A stretch of 64,000 nucleotides of DNA from contig OU015568.1 in NCBI GenBank assembly GCA_907165135.1, positions 1,620,501 through 1,684,500 on the forward strand, given 5' to 3'. This stretch comes from Oikopleura dioica. Taxonomy: Eukaryota; Chordata; Appendicularia; Copelata; Oikopleuridae. The notes below the pieces were generated by a model that was given only the letters and a program-made list of their open reading frames with translations, did no database searches and was not told where the DNA came from. The position numbers and the translations under genes were made by a program. Position 1 is the first letter of the stretch. The number at the start of each line of letters is the position of its first letter. Of the stretch, positions 32,321 through 45,023 are shown piece by piece.

Positions 32321-35300
32321 ATGAAAAATGTTAATTGTCATTTATTTGATTGTCTTACGATTTTATTTTTCGTTCTTGTTAAAAAATCCCCTCCTGAAGC
32401 TTCCCAAATCTCCAACCGAGATGACGAGGGTCTAATATCGAGACTGGATGATTTACCGGAAACGGACGCACCCGGACCCTCCAGTTTAAGAAACAATAAT
32501 CGAGACCTGAATCCTATCCAAAATATAAGCGAGAAGAATGAGACTTCTTTTGGAATCGAAGGAGCAGCAGGAACTTCTAAGCGACGGTAAGCGCTTTTCT
32601 TCTTCTAGAATTTTCTGATGAAAGTTTATCAGTGATTTTTTAGTCAAAAGAATAGTCAGTCAGAGTTTTCAATGAATACTAAACGTTATTCACAATGAAT
32701 ATTCTTAGAGAAAAGTAAGCAGATAAAATAGCAATTCCTTGACACAAAATTTCTAGCGGTGTTCAACTCGATTGGAAAGACCTGACTGTAACTGGCACAC
32801 AGAACAAGCAGGCAAAGACAATTCTACACAATGTCAGCGGCAGCGCTAAGCCAGGAACACTCATGGCAATCATGGGCTCGTCTGGCGCTGGAAAAAGTAC
32901 GTTGATGAACACGCTGACGAGAAGAAACATCAACGGATTGACCATCACCGGAAAAGTGGAAGTGAGCGGAGTGAGTTTGGGAGAAGACATAAGCCACATC
33001 TCGGCGTATATTCAACAGAACGATGTTTTCATAGGAGCATTGACGGTCGAAGAGCATTTGAGATTTCATGCGCGCCTCAAGCTTTCGAAGAAATCGAAGA
33101 GTTTTCAGGAAGACAAGATTAAAGAAGTTATCAGGTACTGACCTAGTTTTGTGCGACCCAAAAGTGTCCATCGAATGTCGGTCCGCTTAAACTCCGCTCG
33201 TCAGTTTTTCGGGAATAATTTGAATCTCTACAATCGCCTCTGATTCAAAGCCCCTTTTTCAGAATCATGGGCCTGCAAAAATGCGCGAAGACCGTCATCG
33301 GCACCCCGGGACTGTCGAAAACGATCTCCGGCGGTGAAATGAAGCGACTTTCAATTGCGTCGGAGATTCTGGTCGATCCGCCGATCATTTTCGCCGACGA
33401 ACCTACTTCTGGGCTGGATTCATACTTAGCGAGTGCGGTCTGTCAAACATTGAAAGATCTGGCGAGGAACGGAACGACTGTTTTGTGCACGATTCATCAG
33501 CCGAGCTCGGAGATTTTCGACATTTTTGACTCTCTTCTGCTCCTTTCTATGGGGCGATGCGTCTACTTGGGGCCAAAGAACGAAGCAAAGACTTTTTTCC
33601 AGTCTATCGGCAACCCATGTCGCGAGAACTACAACCCAGCTGACCATTACATCTGGGAAACGAGCGTTCTTGAAGGGAAGGAAGAAGAATCGAAAACGAA
33701 GATACTCAAGATCTGGGAAAACTTCAATTCGAGCAATTACAGGCGACAAATTGAAGGAGGCCAGGTTGAATCAATCAAATCTGATCCTCTTGTTGCGGAT
33801 GTGACGAAAGAAGCAAAGGCGAACAAGGCCAATTGGTTCGTGTCTTTTTACATGTTGCTTTGGCGAGCGCTGATTTCGCAGTACAGGGACAAATCGACCG
33901 CTGGAATGAAGTTTGGACAGAACATTGGAACTGCGATTATTGTTGGACTAGTCTACTTGAGAATTCCATGGAGTAAGTGACTAGTTTGATGATTTTAGGG
34001 TAATCTGAGGGGCTTCCAGCCAATCAGAAGCAACTTTGCTTTTCGAAATACCTTTTCTTTCTATTACCAACAATTTCAGATGCTAACGATAACCCTTACG
34101 ATCAAACCGACGTCTTCAACATCAACGGTGCTATCTTCTCTGCCGTCTGTTCTTTCTCCTTCGCCTACCTCTTTCTCGTCGTCTTCTCGTTTCCGAGAAT
34201 GAAAGTCGTTCTTCGACGAGAATACTACGACGGGCTCTATCCACTCTTCATCGCATTCCTGACTGAAAGCGCTGCCGGACTGCCATTTCTATTCGCCATG
34301 CCATTCATATTTCGTAAGTAGGGCGACTCAACTGTCTATTAATTGTAAATCCAATACTAATTAGTATCGAAAATTCGAGGAACTGCGGGGATCGTCCAGG
34401 TTGATACCAGGATTAATAAACTCGTCAATATCTGATACTGACAATATTTTGACACGAGTGTTCGTTGATCGTTTTTCCTAGATTTATTAAGGGCTTTTCT
34501 TGTTAAACAATTTTTATCGTAAACAGTACCATTAAACATTAAGACAGGCCAAAAATTGAAGGAAATGATCATGTTCGTTTATTTATAGGAATACCAGGCT
34601 AAAGGCAGTTTTTAACCCAGTTACAGGATGTATTTTCAAGTGTGCAGTCTACTTTTTTAAACAGATTTTTTAGTTGGGATTCAGTATTGTATGATTGGAT
34701 TGTTTCCAAGCTGGAGTGCGTTCTGGGCGATGTACTTGACTTGTATTATGATTGCTCTTTCTGCTACAGGTACGGAATTCACTATTAGGTCCGCTGCTAA
34801 AGTTTTCTTCAAGGATATGGCTACATGATTTCCGCAATCGCTCCGACCATTGAAGCTGCAAATGCGATCGCTCCTCCACTGATGGTTCCGCTTTTGCTCT
34901 TTGGAGGATTTTTCCTTCAATCGGACTCGGTTCCGCCATGGTTCATCTGGCTCAAGTACATTTCTTGGTTCTACTACGGCGCGGAGAATTTGTACGTTGC
35001 ACAATGGAGAGATGGAGGATTCTGTGGATTGAGTAGACAGACAAACATTCTTGCAGTAAGTTTCGGTACAAACCTCAATTCATTTCGAGAATCTGAAAAT
35101 CCCGTTATTGCGAATTTGCCCGTTATAATTGTGGCCCCCCTTTTTATGACACAAAATTTAATAAACGCCCGTAACTCATTTTTTTAGGAGTTTTCTTCGG
35201 GTTCGAGTTCTGGTACGAGTTTGGGTTCGTACTCGGGTTCAAACTTTGGCTCAGAGTCTGCTCTTGGTTTCGGTTCTAGATAATGCCCGCGTTTAGCCCA

Positions 35301-35757
35301 TAAAATAGCCTCCAGGGGGCAGTAAAGGGGATGTGCCATATATGACATATTATCGTCGGTGCATACATACGTCTATCGAAGACATAAATCGACGTAAATC
35401 AAATAATTTTCTTCATTAAAAATGTCTAATGGTTTCTAAACTGTGTTTAACTGTGATTTCAGGGTTTCTTCCGAGCTGCTGCCCAAAATGCAAGCGAATG
35501 TGCCCCAACATCTTTCAACGATTGCTGCGAATATCAAATAAAAGACCCACTGATCTCTTTTGTCGACGGAAGCTATGTACTGGAAACATACAGTTACAAG
35601 GTAAATCCATTAAAAAATTCTCAATGTGGTTCATCCTTTATTTTAACAGGAGGAGCACTGGTGGAGAAACATCGGATGTCTTGTTGGTCTTGCTGTTGGC
35701 TTCAGACTCTTAGCTTATTGTATTCTAGCTTTTAAATTCCGCGCTTCAAATCGCTAA
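32321..35757 (+). CDS. ABCG-family half transporter (about 723 aa)
   Basis: Eight exons: (32321)-32586, 32757-33134, 33263-33972, 34080-34313, 34674-34769, 34814-35055, 35463-35600 and 35650-35757. The nucleotide-binding domain has Walker A GSSGAGKST (about residue 130), the Q-loop IQQNDVF, signature ISGGE, Walker B IIFADEPTSGLD and switch CTIHQPS. The C-terminal half has about six membrane segments (IIVGLVYLRIPW; FLFAMPFIF; MVPLLLFGGFFLQSDSVPPW) in the ABCG order. A Cys-rich extracellular loop lies before the last helix. It resembles the White/Scarlet and ABCG1/2 groups, which act as dimers moving lipids, pigments or xenobiotics. The first exon's start is uncertain. Intron 6 contains repeat-derived sequence. 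Confidence 0.92.
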
Positions 35758-35857
35758 TCGACTGTAACTTACGATGCCTTGTTTATTCACTGAAAATTTA
35801 AATAAAAATGAAGAATCCTCAATTATACATTTTGATTTATTGAAGAAATAAGGTGTT

Positions 35858-38006
<2,149 letters not shown>

Positions 38007-38484
38007 TTTCTTTCTTTCTTCAAGTTCCCTCTCTTCGATTAATACAAAAGCTCGTCTTGGAAAGAAAACAATAAAAAAGGTTTATGCTACTAGAAACAAA
38101 GCGTATTTTTGAGGTCAAGGTTTTTGGGCGTGTCAATAAGGAGCGTGCAAGGTGAGTCACATTTTGAAACAAGGGTGATAGAAATGCAAATGTTTGATTC
38201 TATCTAACGACAAAAGAACTCTTCCTCCGAAGAAACCCTTGAACCCTTAAATAAAACAATAGGAGAAAGTTGAAAATTCAGCAGTCCAAAATCCGTCTGC
38301 CAGAAGTCGCCATATAAATTTAATGTTATCGGGAGAAACATGACCGATTCAATTCCATTAAAACATGCCTCCTGTGGTTCTCCATTCTTCGCCTTTGCTT
38401 CATCGCTAGATGGCGAAACGCATATAAAAACGAAGAAGATACCTGACTGATTACTCAAGCAAAAGAAAAAGAAACAAGAAAAAC
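38007..38484. other. Divergent promoter interval
   Basis: About 480 bases between the AADAT start (minus) and the small secreted peptide gene (plus). No feature recognised. Confidence 0.4.
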
Positions 38485-38705
38485 ATGAAAATTTTCAAAA
38501 CACTCAGCTTTACTGCTTTATTTGCTTCTTCTCACGCCGGTCCTCTTCAACTGTAAGTAACCAGGATTTATAGTTCTGTAATTCAGCTGTACCTTTTTCA
38601 AGGAGAAGCGAAAAACTCGGATATAGCGACGGAGGACTCATTTCAATCAACGGTTTTATGGATCAGTTCCGAAATGGAAACTATGGAGTCAAATTTGGCA
38701 AGTGA
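38485..38705 (+). CDS. Short secreted peptide precursor (56 aa), possible amidated peptide
   Basis: Exons 38485-38552 and 38603-38705 join in phase 2. The N-terminus is a signal peptide (MKIFKTLSFTALFASSHA) and the mature part is about 37 residues. The sequence ends NYGVKFGK. A C-terminal Gly followed by a basic residue is the usual substrate for carboxypeptidase and peptidyl-glycine amidation, so a YGVKF-amide is conceivable. There are no cysteines and no internal dibasic site. Family unknown. Confidence 0.6.
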
Positions 38706-38865
38706 TTTACAACTCCAAACGTAATATAAAAGTATTTATCTGTGGTATGAATAATAACGAATGCAATAAAAAATCCATCATGAATTCGGTTGTTTTTTTT
38801 TATTATATAAAAATTTTGCCTAACAGCGAGTTATAAAAAAGTATCACAAGTGAAAAGGCTGATTC

Positions 38866-40715
38866 TCAGACCGCTTCAAAGAGCTCGATCTTCTGAACTG
38901 GCAACCATTTCTTCTTCTCGTATTGTTTCCATCCTTCAAGTGGAAGTTCGTGGGTCGACTTTGATTTGCAATAAACCCAACATGCTATAAATAAACCACA
39001 TGAGGAATAAAAGATAATGAATGAGTACCGTTCGAGCCCGTATCGGGCGAGATTTTCCACTTGTTTTTGTCGAAGAATAAAAAGATGTCTTGTCCTTTTT
39101 TCGACCTCTTGTAAACAGGCAGGCCATCAGAAGTAACATCGAAGAGTTTATATGAGCCTTGGATCATCTTGCTCTTCCACTTCGAGTAAAACTCCCCATG
39201 AAGCCGAATTTTTGTCAACCAGCCATCTAATTTCATTGACATCAATAATTGATCTCAATTCAAAACTTACCATTTTGAAGGATTTCGTTTTCGGGATCCT
39301 CTGTATCGGCTTCGGAAGGTCGTTTGAGCTTGAATTCAGATAGAGTCATCTCATCGCTCTCATTGCGTCTTTTAACGACCCGAGGTATTTCATTTTTATC
39401 TGCTTTGGATAATGAAAAGTTCTTCTTGATTGTTGAAGCTTCGAACTGACCGGGCTCCATTTTCTTCCGCGGAACTGATTGATCTCGGCGAATCGTCGTA
39501 ACGCCTTAATAAATTTTGCTACCGCTTGAGCCCTACTTCTATTAATTTACCAGAAAACTCAACGTCTTCTTTTTCACCCGGATTTTCAAATGAAACATTG
39601 GAATCATTTCTCAAAGTATTGTCGCGAGAATAGAGGCTCTGCGATAGCCGGCTTCGATCTACGGAAATCTTCCTAGCTTTCCTTGACTTTCGGAAATCTG
39701 ATCGTCGAGATAAAGTGTGGTTGAAACTGTTGTTGTACGATTGCTGCCGATTGAAGGATGTTTCCGGCTGAAAAAAAGGAGTCAGGAAAGGGGACCAAAC
39801 AGAGGATTTACCCGGTTGATTGATGTTTCCCTTTCGTCCTGAGCATCATTCTCGTCTTCTTTTTTGACATCGTTTTGGTCATTCTTTGATTCTTGGCCAT
39901 TGGTATAAATTGGCTCGTAATTTTCATATTTCTTCTTTAGCTCCAACAAACGAGCTCGATTCGCGAGGAACAGAATAATCTGCGCATCTGATCGACCTCG
40001 AGCGTGGAAAGGAAGGTCTTCATACAATTGCTGTCTATCAATTTGTTTCTAGAATCAAATCAGCTCCAATCTCACGACTAAATTACCTTTGGTTTCAGAT
40101 GATTTGGCTTGAGCCTGTTCAAAAATGCCATGTTCATTCGATATCTTTCAATTTGCTCTTGCGTTCTCCAAGTTTCATGCTTTCTCTCACTGTACTCTCC
40201 GGGAATGTAAATGTCGCCCGCCTTTCGTTTGTAATCATCATCTTCATCATCCGACATGACATTGTCTTCTGGGCCAAGTTCTTGTCCGACAGTGTTTTTC
40301 AAACTTTTTCCTTTCATCAGTTTCTGAAGAATCGTATTGTCCAATCTCATCCCTTTCTGGGGAGCTCCTGGAGCAACAGGCACCCCTCCCCCGCCGTTTC
40401 CGCTTGTTTGTTTCAACGCCAAGGTTTCTGTTTTTCCAAAACTAGATTCCTGTCCCCTCCATTTGTTCAACGCCGCATCGAGATCTTTTTTGTCCCCGTC
40501 AATTTTAACCGGCTGCCATCCTGCACCTTCTGTTTCATAAACACGAGGCTGGATGAAAACGGGCCCGGATGGGCGGTAGTCTTCGTCGTCTGAAGAATCG
40601 GTTGCCGTTGTATACTCCGAATCAGACAGACTTGATAGTTTTTTCTTAGATATTTTTCTTGCATTTATGCTTACCTGATAAAAGCAGTAGGGCCCGGTGG
40701 GATAAAATCCGTCAT
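38866..40715 (-). CDS. Large hydrophilic protein of unknown function
   Basis: Minus-strand exons join in phase from ATG 40715 (MTDFIPPGPTAFI). They run through a long acidic, Ser/Lys-rich middle (DNVMSDDEDDDYKRKAGDIY; DLPFHARGRSDAQIILFLAN), then PETSFNRQQSYNNSF and KKMEPGQFEASTIKKNFSL, to a stop at 38866. The C-terminal 105 residues form a compact, aromatic-rich domain (GSYKLFDVTSDGLPVYKR; IFLFFDKNKWKISPD; WVYCKS; LPLEGWKQYEKKKWLPV), the kind of one-domain beta fold seen repeatedly in marine eukaryote proteins. The N-terminal part is probably nuclear or disordered. I do not recognise the protein as a whole. Confidence 0.65.
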
Positions 40716-41411
40716 TTTCAAATTATTTTTATTCTCTTGAGTCACCTTTGTTAGGGACTATTCTGGATACGAGCCCGACCTGATTGGGGGTAGTAAAATA
40801 TCAAGCCCCAAAGCATCATAAAAACCTACCACAACAAGAAATTAACCAGGTAAGATGGTAATATTGAAAATAGTAAGTGTATTTATAGTATAAATTTTAT
40901 ACCCTTACACAGGGTGCTGAAAGTAATATTGAAGACCATAAGTTTTTGCGAATCTCTTTTGGTAAATAATTACATGAAAGTTGGGGCTGACACTCATAAA
41001 TAACATAAATCTATTGTATTGATTAAAAGAAAAACCTTATTTTTACCGCCCATGTTCTTGGGCTTCGTTTCTTAACAAGAGGTAAACAGGGGATTACTAC
41101 CGTTGATACGATTCTATTCTATCAACTGTGTACCTGTGTGGATATAATATCAAGGATATTGAATTCAATCACAAAGCCTATCTTCCAAGCGCTGTATATG
41201 TATCCTCATCCAGCTGATCCAGCCCCGGTTGATCGGTTCGTGTTTCCATAGGCTGCAGAAAACGAAAGAGAGAGAGAGAGGAAAGAGCTAATGCTGAATT
41301 CTCTGGAGAAATTAATTTCTAAGAAGTCTTACGGTCAAGGCTCTTACTTTATTCGTGGTTATATTTGATACCCATGAAATATATGTGGAGACCAGAAATA
41401 GAAATGTCGTT
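40716..41411. other. Intergenic, with a short (GA)n tract
   Basis: About 700 bases. AGAGAGAGAGAG occurs near 41270. No gene or known element recognised. Confidence 0.45.
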
Positions 41412-41759
41412 ATGATCGAGTTATGCATCAGCATTGTCGTTTTGCTGATGGTTTTCTTCTTTATCGGAGCAATGTATCTTTTTCTCCAATATTTTTTCAA
41501 AGAACAACGACTTCGATTCCAAGATTTTTTGCGATACCAGTATCAAGAGGTAACGAACAGCAAAGATTTTCACACAATTTTGGATTCAGAAATATGCGAA
41601 TATTACTGCAAGAGTTTCAATTCCGCAAAGCCGCAAAAGAATCATCGACATTCTTTTGTCTTTACTGTATTTTACGATCCCAAAAGGGTCTTTGAGCAAG
41701 TCGTCATCAGAAAAAGAGCTCTTGCTGCCCAAATGAACTTAATTGAAAGATTAGTTTAA
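41412..41759 (+). CDS. Small signal-anchored protein (115 aa)
   Basis: A single exon from ATG 41412. The N-terminus is one long hydrophobic helix (IELCISIVVLLMVFFFIGAM, continuing YLFLQYFF), followed by a basic, hydrophilic region with KEQRLRFQDFLRYQYQE and EICEYYCKSF. AATAAA follows the stop directly (TAATAAA), a good 3' end signal. Family unknown. Likely a membrane protein with its C-terminus in the cytosol or lumen. Confidence 0.5.
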   Translation: MIELCISIVVLLMVFFFIGAMYLFLQYFFKEQRLRFQDFLRYQYQEVTNSKDFHTILDSEICEYYCKSFNSAKPQKNHRHSFVFTVFYDPKRVFEQVVIRKRALAAQMNLIERLV

Positions 41760-41838
41760 TAAACAGCAACATTCTACTTTTTAATTTATTTATCTTGGTC
41801 ATAAGAATATTGGCTAATTCATTCATTCTTTCTTGAGA

Positions 41839-43655
41839 CTAAATATTGGCGAGAACTGACAGGATGAGTGGCTGGACATCATCTTCCAGCACTTCTTTCA
41901 GGGCAGCTTCAATTTTCGCAATTTCTAAGTCGTGAGATCTGTATTTGCGGTTAAAACAAAGTTTGCTATTTGTTACTCACATTTCCTCCCCAACATACGC
42001 ATTCATTTCATCGATTTGCTCGATCGCTAGCCTGACTTTTTCTTTGAAAGCCTCGGTGGACATTCCATCACTCTCATCATACCCTCCATCGGGTTCATGT
42101 AGTCCTTGTTCTGTAAAACAAAGCTCAGTATACGAAACCAAGAACAGTGTGATTACCTTTGATAAGAGCCTCAATAATTGAGGCTCAATTCGCTGTTGAA
42201 GAGTTGGGCCATATTTGACGAGTGGTCGTCATTTGCCCAAGTCGTCATTTGCCCAAGTCGTCATCTGCCCAAGATCGTCATCTGCCCAACTTGGGCAAAT
42301 GACGACCTGGGTGAATGACGATGTAATTGAATTCAAAATTTAAGAAAAATGAAGCAAGATGAAAGTCTAACTGACAACTTGCAAAAAAAGTACTCGCAGG
42401 ATGTTGGCGTTTTATCGGGGCGCACTGGTTATGTCGCCGAATGTCGCCGAATGTCGCCGAATGTCGCCGAATGTCGCTGAATGTCGCCGAATGTCGCCGA
42501 ATGTCGCCACTTATTTTCGAAAAAATAGGAATTATGAAAGAAAAATTGTTTTTTTGCACAAATATTCAAAACAAACTTGTTCTAGAACCGAAAAAGGGGA
42601 AATTGTAGGAGGCGCGGCAATAGAAGTGTGTCCAGCCCGACCAGTGAGTTTCCTACCACAAATTGCGCGGAGCGCTTCCTTGTCTCGAAATTATGCCAAA
42701 ACAGTTCTAGAACAAGTTTGTTTTGAAATTTCTTGGTTAAAAACCAGTTTTCTTTCCAAAAATCCTGGTTTTAAAAAATAGGTGGCGACATTCGGCGACA
42801 TTCGGCGACATTCGGCGACATTCAGCGACATTCGGCGACATTCGGCGACATTCGGCGACATAACCAGTGTCGACCGTTTTATCAGTTCAAATTCGACAGT
42901 TTTTGTTGAGAAAACAATCTCATCTGCTATAATCTGGGACTTTAGCACCGTATCGAAAAGCAAGGTGTAATGAGTTTTCGCCAACGCGTATCCCCCTTTG
43001 CTGACTCTTAGCGCCGGAAAATGGTGCTAAAGTCGGTTTTGTGTTTAGTCTGAACTTTGGATGAAATTTTGTTTGAATTGATTGAATTTAAATATTGAAG
43101 TGGAACCGAAGGTACTCGGGCTGAGTAACCCGGCAGCCTAGTCTCGGCTCACATTTGAACTTGAGTGATAACTTTTGAAAAAGTAGAGAAAAGCTAAGAA
43201 TCTCCTCCGGTAGCTTGCTCCAAGTTTGGATCATACTGTATGGTACAGTATTCAGGAGATTTTTAAGAAGGACTTTCTCTCAGTCTTTTTCTGATCGAAG
43301 CCTAATCGAGTAAGTCTTTGCTATTAAAATATATCGACCGGACTTCCGGACTTTTATAGTGATGAGTCCGTTCCTGTGAAACATAGAAAAGCTTTTTTCA
43401 AATTAAAATTCAATTACCGTAACTAGACTACCGTACTACCCGGTACACATCGTCTTTCACCCAAGATCGTCATTTGCCCAAGGTGGGCAGATGACGACCG
43501 GGGCAGATGACGACTTGGGCAGATGACGACTTGGGCAAATGACGACCACTCATATTTGACAATGGCCGTTTCAACAGATTGTTTCAATTGATCAATTGCG
43601 TCCTAGACTTTATGAAAACGGAACGGATTATACGAATACCTACCGCGATTGTCAT
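41839..43655 (-). CDS. Small helical protein whose exon is split by a 1.3-kb inserted element
   Basis: Exon 1 is 43644-43655 (MTIA). The next exon runs 43602 down to 43561 (DAIDQLKQSVETAIVKY) and is cut by an element. Coding resumes at about 42219 (VKYGPTLQQRIEPQLLRLLSK), down to 42157. A further exon (EQGLHEPDGGYDESDGMSTE ... NAYVGEE) and a last exon 41839-41938 (SHDLEIAKIEAALKEVLED ...) follow. Removing the element and one target copy restores a perfect frame. The joint between the 42157 donor and the next acceptor is ambiguous. The product is about 140 aa, acidic and helical; family unknown. See the finding on the element. Confidence 0.5.
42220..43551. mobile_element. Terminal-inverted-repeat element (1332 bp, MULE-like) inserted in a coding exon
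   Basis: Ends GAGTGGTCGTCATTTGCCCA (42220) and complement (43551) are flanked by the 9-bp direct repeat ATATTTGAC at 42211-42219 and 43552-43560. Nine-base duplications are typical of Mutator-like elements. Subterminal regions carry several copies of GTCGTCATTTGCCCAA in both orientations. There is no transposase ORF. A second foldback element lies nested inside (about 42418-42868). Confidence 0.85.
42418..42868. mobile_element. Nested foldback element with decamer arrays
   Basis: The left arm begins CACTGGTTATGTCGCC and continues with about seven copies of the decamer GAATGTCGCC (42429-42510). The right arm is its inverse (42780-42868), with the same single variant unit (GAATGTCGCT/AGCGACATTC) in each arm. 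Inner arms also pair (CAAACTTGTTCTAGAAC versus GTTCTAGAACAAGTTTG). No clear target duplication was found. Confidence 0.75.
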
Positions 43656-43853
43656 TTTTCTCTTTTGATATTTTTTGCCCTATTGATGTTAAAAAATGAA
43701 TTGTTTCCGCTTTGAGAAATTGTCTTTCATGAAGGAATTTCGGGAATGATGCTTATGTCATTATCTTCGTTGATTTTATGCATGCGAAAGAACCAGCTGT
43801 TTTCTGTCTGTTGAGAAATGGCTTGATGTTTTTCAGAAGAAAAAGAAGCAGCC

Positions 43854-44527
43854 ATGAAACTTTTTAGCATTTTTCTTTCCGGAATTCTCGCCGATCGACA
43901 ATGCGGAGATTACGCCTGCATTGAGGCGATGGAAACTGTAGGCTGCCTCGACACCTGCTACGAAGATGGCGACTGTTTCGGGACTCAAATGTATTGTTGC
44001 GGAAAATTAGCGGCCAACGATTGGGACGATCTGTTCAAGTTCCAGTCAGTTGTCCGAGCGGCTGGAGAAGCAATGCGAATCGATCATAATATTCTTGGAG
44101 CGATTATTTCTAGAGAGTCAAGAGCTGGAAGAAAGCTTGAGAGCTGGAATGGAGAGTATGGATGGGGAAAGTGCAGTGGCGGAAGTTGCTATGGATGGGG
44201 ACTAATGCAGGTGGATCGAAGATTTCATGAACCAAAAGGTGATTTCTAGAGATTTTTCGAATTAACGACAATCATTTTCTAGGCGCTTGGGATTCTCAAG
44301 AACACTTGGAGCAAGCCGCTCAAATTCTCATCGATCAAATCAACTGCATTTCCCGAAAATTCGACCGATGGACTCTTCCAATGAAAACCAAGGGTGGCAT
44401 TTGTGCCTACAGTGCTGGATGCGCTCACGTCCAGAATTATGACGGCATGGACATCGGAGCTGACGGAAATGATTATGCGAATGATTCTGTTTGCCGAGGG
44501 CAGTGGTTTAAAAACAGAGGATTTTGA
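43854..44527 (+). CDS. g-type lysozyme with N-terminal WAP-like Cys domain (209 aa)
   Basis: Exons 43854-44238 and 44283-44527. After a signal peptide (MKLFSIFLSGILA) comes a Cys-rich segment with WAP-like spacing (CLDTCYEDGDCFGTQMYCC), though the usual final cysteines are absent. The rest is a goose-type lysozyme. It has AIISRESRAGRKL with the catalytic Glu at about residue 88, WGKCSGGSCYGWGLMQVD, and a C-terminal AYSAGCAHVQNYDGMDIG followed by NDYANDSVCRGQWF. It hydrolyses bacterial peptidoglycan; secretion for digestion or defence is inferred. Confidence 0.9.
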
Positions 44528-44599
44528 GTCTCCTGCGAATAAATTTGAATTGAAATTAGAAACAATTTTTTCTTGTTCCCGAATTAAGCTTTGCAATTA

Positions 44600-44984
44600 C
44601 AGTGAAAACCCAAAATTTGCCCACCCAAAATTTGGCCGCTTTTTGTCTAAAACTAGCTTTTTTGGAACCTGAAATCAACCCAAAATTTGGCCGCTTTTTC
44701 AAAAATAGAAAATTTTTCACCAGAATTGGGACCTAATGAGGCTATTTCTGATAATTTTTAGGTTTTTAAAGCGTTTTAATGACTAAATTCTCATGAGAAT
44801 GTCTTCAAACAAGCAAAAATTTGAATAAAATTCATCAAAAATAACAAAATCATGCCGATTTTCGAAAATTTTGAATCTTTGCTTTTTGAAGGGGAAACTT
44901 GGCTACCCGTCAAAAAACCCAAAATTTGGCCGCTTTTTTCGGGAATTTACATCTGAAAACCAGCCAATTTTTGGGTTTTTACTG
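44600..44984. mobile_element. Tc1/mariner-like MITE (385 bp) flanked by TA
   Basis: Ends CAGTGAAAACCCAAAATTTG (44600) and complement of CAGTAAAAACCCAAAAATTG (ending 44984) lie between TA dinucleotides (44598-44599 and 44985-44986). CAGT ends with TA duplication are typical of Tc1/mariner elements. Internal copies of CCCAAAATTTGGCCGCTTTT occur three times. No ORF. Confidence 0.75.
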
Positions 44985-45023
44985 TATGAACAGCAGCTTA
45001 GATTCTGAACTTCTGAAGACAAT

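Noticed and set aside
41265-41285. (GA)n microsatellite
   Set aside because: Only a short simple tract; noted but not meaningful on its own.
42429-42510. Regular short repeats resembling a CRISPR array
   Set aside because: The units are directly tandem decamers without spacers, have an inverted partner array, and lie in an animal genome inside a transposable element.
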